A stretch of DNA of 64,000 bases from Candidatus Dechloromonas phosphorivorans. GTDB taxonomy: Bacteria; Pseudomonadota; Gammaproteobacteria; Burkholderiales; Rhodocyclaceae. Every line of letters starts with the position of its first letter. Position 1 is the first letter of the stretch. The stretch spans positions 372,001-436,000 of the forward strand of contig JADKBR010000017.1 of the NCBI GenBank assembly GCA_016714975.1, read 5' to 3'. Positions 9,835 through 18,335 of this stretch are shown here, piece by piece. The translations under genes and the position numbers were made by a program. Below the pieces are notes generated by a model, which had not been told where the DNA came from, made no database searches, and saw only the letters and a program-made list of their open reading frames with translations.

Positions 9835-9895
9835 TGCTGTGGCGCGCTGAGCTTGTCATTGAGGCAGACGGAACGGAGCAAGGGAGATACGGGAC

Positions 9896-10222
9896 ATGGA
9901 TACCAGCGCTATAGACAATCTGCTTGGGCAATTGCGCGCGACAGCGGCGAGTGTCAGTGGGACGGCGGCGGGCAAGGTCCCGGCGCCTGCCCCGGGCGCA
10001 CCGGACTTCGCCACGGTGCTGAAGAACTCACTGGACGGAGTCAGCGCCAGCCAGGTTGACGCCATGCAGCGCGCACGTGATTTCGAACTCGGTGTCCCCG
10101 ACAGCAGCCTGAACGAGGTCATGATCTCGATGCAGAAGGCCAACCTGTCGTTCCAGCAGATGGTGCAGGTCCGCAATCGCCTCGTTTCCGCCTACCACGA
10201 CATCATGAACATGCAGGTATGA
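9896..10222 (+). CDS. fliE: Flagellar hook-basal body complex protein FliE
   Basis: 108 residues. FliE joins the MS ring to the proximal rod. The C-terminal half contains NEVMISMQKANLSFQQMVQVR and ends YHDIMNMQV, both characteristic of FliE. It is preceded by GGGAG and an ATG at 9896. Unusually for gammaproteobacterial maps, it lies downstream of flrBC on the opposite strand from fliF rather than directly upstream of fliF. Confidence 0.95.
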   Translation: MDTSAIDNLLGQLRATAASVSGTAAGKVPAPAPGAPDFATVLKNSLDGVSASQVDAMQRARDFELGVPDSSLNEVMISMQKANLSFQQMVQVRNRLVSAYHDIMNMQV

Positions 10223-10306
10223 GGCGGATTGCCGGGATGGGGATGATCGCAGGCTGTTGCGGTCGACCGTGTCGCGGAGGTGAATCTCAACCACGCCGAA
10301 GCACGG

Positions 10307-11077
10307 CTACCTGCGGCCGGGCCGACCCATGTCCTCACGTTGGAGTTTGCTGATATAGCGCTGGATTTGCGCCTGGTCGCGGCCCGGCATCGCCACGAAT
10401 TCGCATCCGGCACGCAATCGTTTGGTACCGTTCCTGAGAGTGATCTCGAAGGTGCTCTTGACCTTGATATCCGCCGACACTTCTCCGCCGTCGGGGAACA
10501 GGATGCGGCAACCGCGCAGCAAGATGCCCGCTTCTAAATGACTCGGACTGCACGTATCGAGGATGGCTACGCCGCCGCAACTGATGTCGACAATGGTCAA
10601 CTCCGTCGGCTTCGGCGCCCCATCCTGCGATTGGACGATGCATTTCAGCGGCCGGATCAGCGGCGTGAGTACCCTGAACGCTTCACGGCGTTGGAGGCGC
10701 AGCAGCGTCGCCGGGAACTGCATGCTGAAGACGTCGCGACCCTCAAAGCGGGTCTTGCGCAGCGAGTTGCCGACAAAGCGGATCGTGACGCGCTCGTGCA
10801 AGGCGACGCAGGTAAATGCCCCGGCTTGCAGCGCATGCTCATTGGCGGCGGCACTGGAGCCCAAATCGGCGATCAGTTCGTCCTGCTCCGGGCGAACCGC
10901 GACAATGCAGGTGAGGACGAAGTCGTTGCCGCTCCCGAAATACGCCGTAACCATGCTGCCGGCCTTGCGCAGCGCGCCGAGAATGGCGGCGATTTCTAGC
11001 CGCGAGTGCACCAGATACTTGCTCTGGTCAAAGGCGGCGGGAGTGATTCCTTCAGGCGGTCTGGATTGATTTGCCAT
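10307..11077 (-). CDS. ycgR: Flagellar brake protein, YcgR type (c-di-GMP-binding PilZ)
   Basis: 256 residues in two domains. The N-terminal YcgR-type beta domain is at about 20-120. The PilZ domain is at about 125-245, with the c-di-GMP motifs RxxxR (LQRREAFRV) and D-x-S-x-x-G (DISCGG). In the family, c-di-GMP-loaded YcgR slows the motor by acting on the switch. The location among flagellar genes, and near two diguanylate cyclases that could supply ligand, supports this role. It is convergent with fliE. Confidence 0.85.
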   Translation of the reverse strand: MANQSRPPEGITPAAFDQSKYLVHSRLEIAAILGALRKAGSMVTAYFGSGNDFVLTCIVAVRPEQDELIADLGSSAAANEHALQAGAFTCVALHERVTIRFVGNSLRKTRFEGRDVFSMQFPATLLRLQRREAFRVLTPLIRPLKCIVQSQDGAPKPTELTIVDISCGGVAILDTCSPSHLEAGILLRGCRILFPDGGEVSADIKVKSTFEITLRNGTKRLRAGCEFVAMPGRDQAQIQRYISKLQREDMGRPGRR

Positions 11078-11215
11078 TCTTGTCTAGCGCGCGATTGGCC
11101 AGCGAAGTCCGCATTTTATACCACACGGAATCCACCCCATGCGGGCTGTTGACCGTAGACAAGGTTTCGCCTGGGGTGGCGATTCGCTTTTCTCCGGCCC
11201 CGCGGCCTGCCGCGC

Positions 11216-11563
11216 TTACTTGGCCGCTTGCTCCAGTCGATATACCCAGGCCAGAAGTTCCGCCACGGCGCGGTAAAGTTGCGGTGGGATGCGCTGATCG
11301 AGGTCCACCTGCATGAGCAGGGCCACCAGTTCCCGCGACTGGTGTACGTAGACTCCGTGCTGCTTCGCCCGCTCGATAATCGCCTCCGCGACCAGGCCGC
11401 GGCCTTTCGCGACAACCCTTGGCGCGCTGTCGTCGCCGGCATAGGCGAGGGCAATCGCGGCGTGTTGCGGGCCGAACGGCGCGGCCTCGGACGCGCGCGT
11501 TGCGCTCACGGTTTCTGTCCCGGCGCCAGCGCCACCGCGCGCTCTTGCCTCAGAGCGCGGCAT
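11216..11563 (-). CDS. Stand-alone FlhB C-terminal-like protein (FlhB2/FhlB)
   Basis: 115 residues resembling only the cytoplasmic C-terminal domain of the export-gate protein FlhB. Family-like segments are PRVVAKGRGLVAEAIIERAKQ and RIPPQLYRAVAELLAWVY. The position equivalent to the FlhB self-cleavage motif NPTH reads GPQH (in APFGPQHAAIAL), so self-cleavage is not expected. Its start overlaps the end of the FliK-like gene by 14 bases, and such pairing with a FliK-like gene is common in betaproteobacteria. Role unproven; possibly substrate-specificity control. Confidence 0.8.
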   Translation of the reverse strand: MPRSEARARGGAGAGTETVSATRASEAAPFGPQHAAIALAYAGDDSAPRVVAKGRGLVAEAIIERAKQHGVYVHQSRELVALLMQVDLDQRIPPQLYRAVAELLAWVYRLEQAAK

Positions 11564-12644
11564 GGCGGGCGGCGATCACGATCGCTGCAGGCGGGACGCC
11601 GGCTGCGGCAAGCGAGGCCTCGAGCGCGGCCCGATTTTCCTGCAGCAAGGTCACGCTGCGCGGGCTGTTGGCACTGACTTCGACACGCAAGGCATCGCCA
11701 TGCACCCGCAGAGCGGCGCTGACTTCACCCAGATTCGGCAGCTCCAGACGCACGCGCATTTGCCAGTCAGGCAGCGCATCCGGTGCACTCGGCGAATCGG
11801 GCTGGCGTTCTTCGATCTCCCACTCCATCCACTGTTTCGGCCAGACCTCCAGCTGCAAGACGACTCTGCCGGTATCGAGTGCCGCCAGTTGCTGCTGCAC
11901 GACCGGAAGGGTCTGCGGATGGATCACCTGGTCCACCGACTGTGCTGCCCCGGGGAGCGAGTCAGGCGCCACCCGTGCGGCCGTGGCCCCCGCTGCCGGC
12001 TCCGGCGCACCTGGTGTGAATCCCTTCTCCGGTTGTGGCGCGCTCGGTGACAACCGCGCTGCCTGATGCGGCTCGCCGGGGACAAGCCGCGCCTGCGGCT
12101 CCAGTTGCGCCTGCGGTTCCAGCCGCAACTGCACCAGATCGCGCTTTCCCGTCACCCATTCGGCCTGATGCGCTTCGTAAAACAATCCACTTTGCCCCAG
12201 CGCATCCTTCAAGGCCGTCGTCAGCCCGTTACCATCGCCGGGCAGCGTGGCGAGCAGCGGCGCTGCTGCGGACACGGTGGAGGCGCGAACTGGCTGGCCG
12301 GGCGCCGCCAGCACTGCCGCGACCAGGCGACCGGTCGGCGACAACGCGGGCGCCGCCTGCGCCGCCTCGTTCAGCGCGAAGGTCAGCCGCGGTTCGCGGG
12401 CGATGAATGTCAACTTGAGCGTATCGCCCGGGGCGACATACGACGGCAAGGCCATGCTCATCCGCTGCCCGGCCACCAGCACCTTGAAATTGCCGTCAGG
12501 CAACTTCGCCTCGACCCGCGCGCTGAGAATATCGCCCGGTTCAAGCTGCGGCAGGAGGACGCGCAGGTTGGCGCCGCGGTCCACGCCGATGGCCTTGGCT
12601 GGCGTGATCTGGTCGACGCCTCTGAGGATTGTGGCCGGGATCAT
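11550..12644 (-). CDS. Second FliK-like hook-length control protein
   Basis: 364 residues. The N-terminal ~85 residues form a beta-rich segment; the middle is Ala/Pro-rich; the C-terminal ~90 residues resemble the FliK C-terminal domain (LELPNLGEVSAALRVHGDALR). It differs from the fliK at 843-1919, which retains the canonical LNPPDLGPL motif. The gene overlaps the FlhB-like gene downstream. Together they may form a second substrate-switching pair or regulate late export; this is inferred only from pairing and domain similarity. Confidence 0.78.
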   Translation of the reverse strand: MIPATILRGVDQITPAKAIGVDRGANLRVLLPQLEPGDILSARVEAKLPDGNFKVLVAGQRMSMALPSYVAPGDTLKLTFIAREPRLTFALNEAAQAAPALSPTGRLVAAVLAAPGQPVRASTVSAAAPLLATLPGDGNGLTTALKDALGQSGLFYEAHQAEWVTGKRDLVQLRLEPQAQLEPQARLVPGEPHQAARLSPSAPQPEKGFTPGAPEPAAGATAARVAPDSLPGAAQSVDQVIHPQTLPVVQQQLAALDTGRVVLQLEVWPKQWMEWEIEERQPDSPSAPDALPDWQMRVRLELPNLGEVSAALRVHGDALRVEVSANSPRSVTLLQENRAALEASLAAAGVPPAAIVIAARHAAL

Positions 12645-12764
12645 GCGCTTCCGCCTCGCGACCCCGCAGCGTGCGCGCGGATCACCTGCCCGGAATCCTC
12701 CTCTCCGAGAGGCGCGCTTCGGCGGGGCAGCGGAATGCCGGACAGGCGCCGCGTGCGGCGGCCT

Positions 12765-13109
12765 TCAGGCGGTCTCGGCCTGGCTGGTTCCATACGCACG
12801 CTGCAAGCGATTTTCCTGCCGCGCGCTGCCGAGGTAGACCTCAAGCTGGGCCATCCAGGGCTCGGTAAATCGTCTGATCTCGGCGTCGTCGGCGAGCAAC
12901 TTGCGGATCAGCGTTGCCTTGCGTTGCATGTATTCCGGACCCGGGCCGGGTGCGGTATCGTCGCGCCGCAGGGAATCGACGAGCGTTCCGCAATCCTGCT
13001 CCAGTTCGATCAGGCGATCCCAGTCGCTGCTTCTGGCGGCGTTCAGCATCTCCCCCGTCTTGGTCGAGAGTGAACCGTAGATATCGAGAATGCGTTCGTG
13101 ACCGGTCAT
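12765..13109 (-). CDS. fliT: Flagellar protein FliT (putative FliD chaperone)
   Basis: 114 residues, helical, beginning MTGHERILDIYGSLSTKTGEM. Both length and position directly after fliS match FliT, the export chaperone for the filament cap FliD. Sequence conservation in this family is low, so the call rests partly on the fliD-fliS-fliT order. Only three bases separate it from the fliS stop. Confidence 0.75.
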   Translation of the reverse strand: MTGHERILDIYGSLSTKTGEMLNAARSSDWDRLIELEQDCGTLVDSLRRDDTAPGPGPEYMQRKATLIRKLLADDAEIRRFTEPWMAQLEVYLGSARQENRLQRAYGTSQAETA

Positions 13110-13112
13110 GGC

Positions 13113-13583
13113 TCAGGCGGCTCCGTAGGAGAGGGTGGTGGCACGCAGCGGTGGTTGCGGCGCGGGGGATCTGGTCACCGGCGCAACCGGTGCGGCGGCG
13201 AGGGTTGCCCAGGCACTGCCGAGCTGCTCGAGAAGTCTTGCCACCTCTTCCAGCGCGGCGAGGTCGTTCGCGAGATTGGCTTGCAGCAGGCGCCGCGTCA
13301 TGTAGTCATAGAGGTCGGACAGGCCTTTCGCCAGTTCGCCGCCGACGTTCAGGTCGAGGCTTGCGTTGAGGCCACCGTCGATGATCGCCATGGCCTTCGA
13401 GATCGCTTGGCACTTGGCCGGGACGTTCCCGTTGCGCAAGTTCGCGATGGCCGAAGCCACTGCGGCGCTGGCGCCGTCGAAAAGCATCAGCACCAGTCGG
13501 TGCGGACTCGCCGAGTCGACGATCGATTCGACACCGACACCGCGGTAGGCGTTCATTGCTGTGCGAGGATTTGCGGAAAACAT
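13113..13583 (-). CDS. fliS: Flagellar export chaperone FliS
   Basis: 156 residues. FliS binds the C-terminus of flagellin and prevents premature polymerisation. The family segments are clear: NAYRGVGVESIVDSASPHRLVLMLFDGA near the N-terminus (reported here from residue ~11) and LSDLYDYMTRRLLQANL in the middle. The extra Ala/Pro-rich C-terminal tail (about 130-156) is unremarkable. It lies between fliD and fliT. Confidence 0.95.
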   Translation of the reverse strand: MFSANPRTAMNAYRGVGVESIVDSASPHRLVLMLFDGASAAVASAIANLRNGNVPAKCQAISKAMAIIDGGLNASLDLNVGGELAKGLSDLYDYMTRRLLQANLANDLAALEEVARLLEQLGSAWATLAAAPVAPVTRSPAPQPPLRATTLSYGAA

Positions 13584-13595
13584 TTGCCTTGTCCT

Positions 13596-15026
13596 TTAGC
13601 TTGAGGTCTTGGGCAGGTTGGCAAGCTGCTGGGTCAGAAAATTGCTGGTCTTGGTCATGTTGCTCAACAGCGTATCGAGCGCATTGAATTGCGCCTGGTA
13701 GCGCTGCTGGACCGACTCGAGGCGACCCTGCACCCGGATCCGCTGCGTGCCGATGTCCTTGATCGAGCGGTTGATGCCGGCCGTCTGGCTGGCGAGCGGG
13801 CCGCTCGGCCCGAGCAGGCTCTCGGTGGCGGTCTTGAGCGCCTCGCCGATCGCCATCGCCAGCTTGGAGACATCGCCGACATTGGCCGACAGCGCCACAT
13901 TCAGCTTTGCCGAATCGAGTGCCAGCGTCCCATCCTTCTGAAAGCTGACTCCCAACTGCGATAGGATGGTATAGGCGCCATCGGATGCCTGCACGCCGCC
14001 GAGGATGGCGCGCACCTGGCGTTGCAAGCCAAGCACCCCGGAATTGCCCTGCAGCACCGCGTCCTTGGCGGTGGCGCTGGCAATCGACTTGTTGGCGCTG
14101 TTGTACGCGCTCACGAGGGCACCCAGCGCCGACGTCAGCTTGCCGTTATCGCGCTGGACAGTCACGGTAATGGCGCTGGTGGTCTGCTTGGCCAGGTTGA
14201 GTGTGACGCCCTGGATAGCGTCGGCCACGCTGTTGGTGGAGCTTGTGATGGCGACGCCGTCGACAGTCAGCGCGGCATTCTGCGCCGTCTGTGTTTCATT
14301 GAAGTGTTGCGAGGCGGCGGTCGGATCGTAGCCGAGCAGCGCATCGAGGGCGGCATCGCCGCCGCCGACCGACAGGCGCATGCTGCTCGCCGCGCCCGTG
14401 GCGTTCGAGGTCAGCGCCAGGCGATAGGGCGTCGCGCCGCCATCGTTGATGATGGTGGCGGTGACGCCCGCGTTGGCGGCATTGATCGCATCGCGAATTC
14501 CGGCCAGCGTGTTGTTGCTGCTGTCGATCGTCAGCGTCACGGGCGCACTGGCCGGATCGGCCGCGAAACCGGCGGAAGCGTATTGACCGCCGACCGGGGT
14601 TCCGCTGATCGTGCCCAGTTCTATCGTCAGCGTGCCGCTGCCGATGGCGGCGTCCTTGCTGGCTTGCCCCGTCGGCGCGACGAGTTTTTGGCCCTGCGCC
14701 AGCTTGCTGATGGCTATCGAGTAGCTGCCGTTTGTCGCCGTGCTGCCGGCGCTGGCGGCCAGAAACGCGGTGTCGCTGACCGAGGTTCCGTAAGCAGCGG
14801 TGCCGGACGCGATCAGCGCTTTGGCGGCCGTTTGCAGTGTAGAGAAGCTACCTTGGACCGACCCGAGGCCGGTCAGTTTGGCCTGATACGAAGCTTCCTG
14901 TTTGGCGAGCAGCAAGAGCGGGCGCTGCTCGACGGTCATCAACTGGGCGACCAGCGATTTCACGTCCAGGCCCGAGCCAACGCCAGATGCGGTCAGGGTT
15001 CCGGAAGTGGCGCTGCCAACTGCCAT
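13596..15026 (-). CDS. fliD: Flagellar filament cap protein FliD
   Basis: 476 residues. FliD caps the growing filament and promotes flagellin folding. The N-terminal domain begins with SGVGSGLDVKSLVAQLMTVE, the hallmark of FliD_N. The FliD_C domain occupies about 225-460 and ends in a coiled coil (RLESVQQRYQAQFNALDTLL). It is preceded by a sigma28-like promoter at 15062-15089 and is followed closely by fliS. Confidence 0.96.
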   Translation of the reverse strand: MAVGSATSGTLTASGVGSGLDVKSLVAQLMTVEQRPLLLLAKQEASYQAKLTGLGSVQGSFSTLQTAAKALIASGTAAYGTSVSDTAFLAASAGSTATNGSYSIAISKLAQGQKLVAPTGQASKDAAIGSGTLTIELGTISGTPVGGQYASAGFAADPASAPVTLTIDSSNNTLAGIRDAINAANAGVTATIINDGGATPYRLALTSNATGAASSMRLSVGGGDAALDALLGYDPTAASQHFNETQTAQNAALTVDGVAITSSTNSVADAIQGVTLNLAKQTTSAITVTVQRDNGKLTSALGALVSAYNSANKSIASATAKDAVLQGNSGVLGLQRQVRAILGGVQASDGAYTILSQLGVSFQKDGTLALDSAKLNVALSANVGDVSKLAMAIGEALKTATESLLGPSGPLASQTAGINRSIKDIGTQRIRVQGRLESVQQRYQAQFNALDTLLSNMTKTSNFLTQQLANLPKTSS

Positions 15027-15061
15027 GTCGAGTCCTCGTGATTCAGGGATGTACGCTCTTG

Positions 15062-15089
15062 ATAACGACCGGCGAGCGACAAACCTTTA
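15062..15089 (-). promoter_or_regulatory. Sigma28-like promoter for fliD
   Basis: On the minus strand TAAAGGTT is followed, 16 bases after TAAA, by GTCGTTAT. This keeps the spacing seen at the fliC promoter, but the -10 half matches GCCGATAA only in part (C, G, T, A core). It lies 36 bases upstream of the fliD start and just downstream of the flaG terminator, so fliD needs its own promoter. Moderate support. Confidence 0.5.
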
Positions 15090-15100
15090 GCGATTCAGTG

Positions 15101-15140
15101 AAAAAAAAGCCGCGAGACCGGAGTTGGCCGGTGTCGCGGC
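15101..15140 (-). terminator. Intrinsic terminator after flaG
   Basis: On the minus strand a stem GCCGCGA/TCGCGGC, extended by ACCGG/CCGGT across one mismatch, is followed immediately by eight T residues. It lies 34 bases after the flaG stop and separates the fliC-flaG unit from fliD. Confidence 0.88.
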
Positions 15141-15173
15141 GATGACGGAGGGACCTCGGAAAACGGCCGGCTG

Positions 15174-15548
15174 TCAGGCGTCCTGCGCCAGCAGCAGACC
15201 GGTCAGGCGATCCAGGGATTGCGCGATGGCAAGCGCCTCCTCGGACGGCATCTGGCGGATCACCTGCTTGGTTTCGGAATCGACGACGCGCACGACGATC
15301 CGGTTGGACCCGTCATCGACCGAGAATTCGATTCCGGCGGACGACGATTTGAGAAACTCGTTGATCATGCGCGCGGCGTGCCGGGTGGCCTCGGCGCTGG
15401 GCAGTTGCCGGGGCGTCGGGGCGAGCACCGGTGCGGCCTGCACCGGCGGTGGAAGCGATCCGGACGGACGGGCTGCGCCTGGCAGCGACACGACCGGCGC
15501 AGCATTCGATCCGGACGCGGATGGCGAAACCGTATCGACGAGCTTCAT
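15174..15548 (-). CDS. flaG: Flagellar protein FlaG
   Basis: 124 residues. The Pro/Ala-rich N-terminus is followed by a FlaG domain (about 55-120) with IRQMPSEEALAIAQSLDRL, the family signature. FlaG influences filament length in other bacteria. The gene lies between fliC and fliD, 72 bases after the fliC stop. It has a good AAGGAG Shine-Dalgarno but sits beyond the fliC terminator, so its expression probably depends on read-through or an unseen promoter. Confidence 0.9.
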   Translation of the reverse strand: MKLVDTVSPSASGSNAAPVVSLPGAARPSGSLPPPVQAAPVLAPTPRQLPSAEATRHAARMINEFLKSSSAGIEFSVDDGSNRIVVRVVDSETKQVIRQMPSEEALAIAQSLDRLTGLLLAQDA

Positions 15549-15572
15549 GTTCGGGACTCCTTCAGTGGTGCG

Positions 15573-15605
15573 AAAACCCCCGGCCGGAAACCTCCCGGTC
15601 GGGGG
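15573..15605 (-). terminator. Intrinsic terminator after fliC
   Basis: On the minus strand an 11-bp stem (CCCCCGACCGG paired with CCGGCCGGGGG, one G-T wobble) and a 7-base loop are followed by TTTT. It lies 15 bases after the fliC stop. It should end most flagellin transcripts before flaG. Confidence 0.85.
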
Positions 15606-15619
15606 TCAGGTCAGGCGAC

Positions 15620-17095
15620 TTAACGGAGCAGGGTCAGGACGTTGTTCGGCAAGGAGTTGGCTTGCGCGAGGATCGCCGTACCGGCTTGCTGCAGGATCTG
15701 GCCTCGCGTCAGCGACGCGGTTTCCGCCGCGAAGTCGGCGTCCTGGATCCGGCTGCGCGATGCGCTCAGGTTCTCGGCGGTCGTCTGCAGGTTGGCAATG
15801 GCCGACGCGAAACGGTTCTGGTAGGCTCCGAGATCGCCACGCGAGACGTTGACCTGAGCCAGCGCCGCATCGATGGTCGCAATCGCAAGCTGCGCGTTGG
15901 CTGAACTAGAGATGCTCAAGCTTGCTACGGATGAGAACGTGCTGGTCTGCGTGGCAGTAGTAAAGGCATCGGCGTTGGCGCCGCCCAGTGTGATGGCTCC
16001 CTTGCTGCTGTCAAGCGTCACAGATCCGCTCTTGATGGACGAATCCGTTGCTGCACCACCGGTCAGCGTTACACCAGAGAAGCTAACCGTCTTGGTTGCG
16101 CCACTGTGTGCAAAGTCCAGGATGCTGATATCGCGCCCATCGCTCGTCGACAAGGTTATGCCGGTCTTCGACGAGGAGCTGGTGAAGCTTGCGGTCACGC
16201 CTGTGGTGCCTTGTACGCCATTGATGGCGCTCACCAGTGCCGTAAGATCGGACGGGTCTGCCACGTTTGTCGAGATGGCAGTGCCGTTCAGTGTCATGCC
16301 GATCGTGCCGGCGCTTACGATTCCGCTCAACGTGGCGCTGTTTGTGGCCTTGGCAGTAACACCTATACTCGATGCGTTGAGGTTGATAGCAGCAGCGATT
16401 GCCTTGGCATCGTCAAGTGCGTTATACCCAAAAGCGGCCGTCGTGCCGGCACTGGTGGCGATCGTTAGGTTAGCTTCAACGGCAACGGTGTTGCCGCCGG
16501 TAAGGTCGGCCGCTGCTGCTTTGGTGACGCCTACACCACCGTTTGCGCCGATAACAGTACCCTGGCCAAGGAGGATATTGCTGCCTAGTGCAGAGGATCG
16601 CGCGTCGGCGATCGAGTTGACCGAGATGGTCTGGTTGGCGTTGGCGCCGACCTGGAAGGCCTGGGCGGTGAAGGAACCGTCGAGCAGGTTGAGGCCGTTG
16701 AACGAGGTCTGGCTGGCAACGCGGGTGATTTCGGAGATCAGTTGGGACGCTTCCGCATCGAGCGAGGCGCGGTCGCTGGCGCTGTTGGTGGAGTTGGCCG
16801 ACTGGATGGCCAGTTCGCGGATGCGTTGCAGGTTATTGCTGACTTCACCGAGCGCGCCTTCGGCGGTCTGCGCCAGCGAGATGCCGTCGTTGGCGTTGCG
16901 CGCGGCCTGGTTGAGGCCGTTGATCTGTGCGGTGAAGCGGCTGGCGATGGCCAGGCCGGCGGCGTCGTCCTTGGCGCTGTTGATGCGCAGGCCGGAAGAC
17001 AGGCGCTGCAACGAGGTGGCGAGCGCCGCTTGGGACGTGTTGAGGTTGCGCTGTGCATTGAGCGACGCGATGTTGGTGTTGATGACTTGGGCCAT
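15620..17095 (-). CDS. fliC: Flagellin FliC
   Basis: 491 residues, the filament subunit. The conserved D0/D1 N-terminus starts MAQVINTNIASLNAQRNL and contains LSSGLRINSAKDDAAGLAIA. The C-terminal D1/D0 region ends AILAQANSLPNNVLTLLR. The central ~250 residues are variable and Ser/Thr/Ala-rich, as expected for surface-exposed D2/D3 domains. It is the only flagellin gene in the window. It has a sigma28 promoter upstream and an intrinsic terminator downstream, indicating strong independent transcription. Confidence 0.97.
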   Translation of the reverse strand: MAQVINTNIASLNAQRNLNTSQAALATSLQRLSSGLRINSAKDDAAGLAIASRFTAQINGLNQAARNANDGISLAQTAEGALGEVSNNLQRIRELAIQSANSTNSASDRASLDAEASQLISEITRVASQTSFNGLNLLDGSFTAQAFQVGANANQTISVNSIADARSSALGSNILLGQGTVIGANGGVGVTKAAAADLTGGNTVAVEANLTIATSAGTTAAFGYNALDDAKAIAAAINLNASSIGVTAKATNSATLSGIVSAGTIGMTLNGTAISTNVADPSDLTALVSAINGVQGTTGVTASFTSSSSKTGITLSTSDGRDISILDFAHSGATKTVSFSGVTLTGGAATDSSIKSGSVTLDSSKGAITLGGANADAFTTATQTSTFSSVASLSISSSANAQLAIATIDAALAQVNVSRGDLGAYQNRFASAIANLQTTAENLSASRSRIQDADFAAETASLTRGQILQQAGTAILAQANSLPNNVLTLLR

Positions 17096-17193
17096 GGTGA
17101 ATCTCCTTTGCCTTGATTTAGAGAAGTCCGGTTTTGGGGCCGGTTACGTTGGTCGTCTTCGTCACCGAAGCATCAAAACCGTCGTTAGATGGC

Positions 17194-17221
17194 TTATCGG
17201 ATGTTCTCGAACAAAGGTTTA
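17194..17221 (-). promoter_or_regulatory. Sigma28 promoter for fliC
   Basis: Minus strand TAAACCTT followed, 16 bases after TAAA, by TCCGATAA, against the consensus TAAAGTTT-N11-GCCGATAA. The CCGATAA core is perfect. It lies about 100 bases upstream of the flagellin start, in the expected place. Confidence 0.82.
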
Positions 17222-17324
17222 GGTGTTTGTTGCGGACACCGCGTGCAGACGCCGCGTCCAAGCCAGCCGCGAGGCGCTGCCAGGCGGCTTCGTCGGGGGG
17301 TAAGGCTGCGCCGGGCGGCGCCCG

Positions 17325-18134
17325 TTACGGTGCGACGATGGCGCGGTCCTTGCCAGCCTGCTTGGCCTGGTAGAGAGCCTGGTCGGCACGCCGGATCAAG
17401 GCGTCGGTGGTCTCGCCGGCGAGCCGCGCGGCAACCCCGGCGCTGAAGGCCACGAACAGTCTCTGACTGCCCCAGGCCAGCGGCTTTTCGGCCAGACGCT
17501 TGCGCAGGCGGTCGGCGACGACAACCGCCTCGTCGATGCCGGAATCGGGCAGCAGCAGCAGGAATTCCTCGCCGCCATAGCGCCCGATCAGATCCTGGGT
17601 GCGGATCGTCTCCTTGATGACGGCGACCAAGTGTACGAGCACCATATCACCGACCTGGTGGCCGAAGCTGTCATTTACCTGCTTGAAATTATCGATGTCG
17701 ATCATGGCGACGCACAAGGGCGTACCGTTGCGCTCGGCGCGCGCGGCTTCGCGCGCCAGGGCATCGTCCAGGCCGCGCCGGTTCAGCGCGCCGCTGAGCG
17801 GGTCTTCGTGGACGAGTCGTCGGGCCAGTTCGAGTTCGTTCTTCAGTTGTTCGATGTGGTGCTCGGCGGCAGCCACCTGCGCGCGGGCCGTCGCCACTTC
17901 ATCCGCGGCATGCAGGGCGCGGGTGTGCGCCAGCGCTTCGTTCAGAATGGCGATGATGTCGTCGAGGTCGGTGGTCTCACGGATTTTCTGGGCGTAGTTC
18001 TCGATGCGCCCGTAGTAGTCAGCCGGGCCGCCCGGCGCCCGGTTTTCCCGATAGGCGCGCGCTGCTCGTTGCGCGTCAGTCTGCACGGGCGGTGTTGCCA
18101 AGCGCAGTCCGCGCCGATTCGAATCGCCTTCCAT
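17325..18134 (-). CDS. Diguanylate cyclase (short GGDEF protein)
   Basis: 269 residues. A coiled-coil linker (about 75-110) precedes a GGDEF domain with GGEEF in RYGGEEFLLLLP, so synthesis of c-di-GMP is expected. The inhibitory I-site RxxD (RTQD) sits five residues before GGEEF. There is no transmembrane segment or recognised sensor domain. From about residue 40 onward it is clearly similar to the C-terminal half of its neighbour at 18336-19991 (shared NRRGLDDA and IDNFKxxND segments), so it looks like a tandem paralogue lacking the N-terminal ~300 residues. Confidence 0.88.
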   Translation of the reverse strand: MEGDSNRRGLRLATPPVQTDAQRAARAYRENRAPGGPADYYGRIENYAQKIRETTDLDDIIAILNEALAHTRALHAADEVATARAQVAAAEHHIEQLKNELELARRLVHEDPLSGALNRRGLDDALAREAARAERNGTPLCVAMIDIDNFKQVNDSFGHQVGDMVLVHLVAVIKETIRTQDLIGRYGGEEFLLLLPDSGIDEAVVVADRLRKRLAEKPLAWGSQRLFVAFSAGVAARLAGETTDALIRRADQALYQAKQAGKDRAIVAP

Positions 18135-18335
18135 CGCTCGCCTTCCTGTGAACGCCGTCGGAGATCATTCTGGAACCATTGTAGAACAGGAGCAAGGCTA
18201 CCTCGCGGTGACGGGCCGTCAAGGCCCAAACAAAGGAGAAAATCGGCCCCAAATAGGCATTTGTGCGCGCAATCCGCGGCTGTTGCGGCAACACCCGAAA
18301 AACGCCGAAAACCAGCCGCGCCCGGCCGCCTCATC

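Noticed and set aside
15873..17222. A 449-codon plus-strand frame over fliC
   Set aside because: Antisense to flagellin, which has conserved ends, promoter and terminator.
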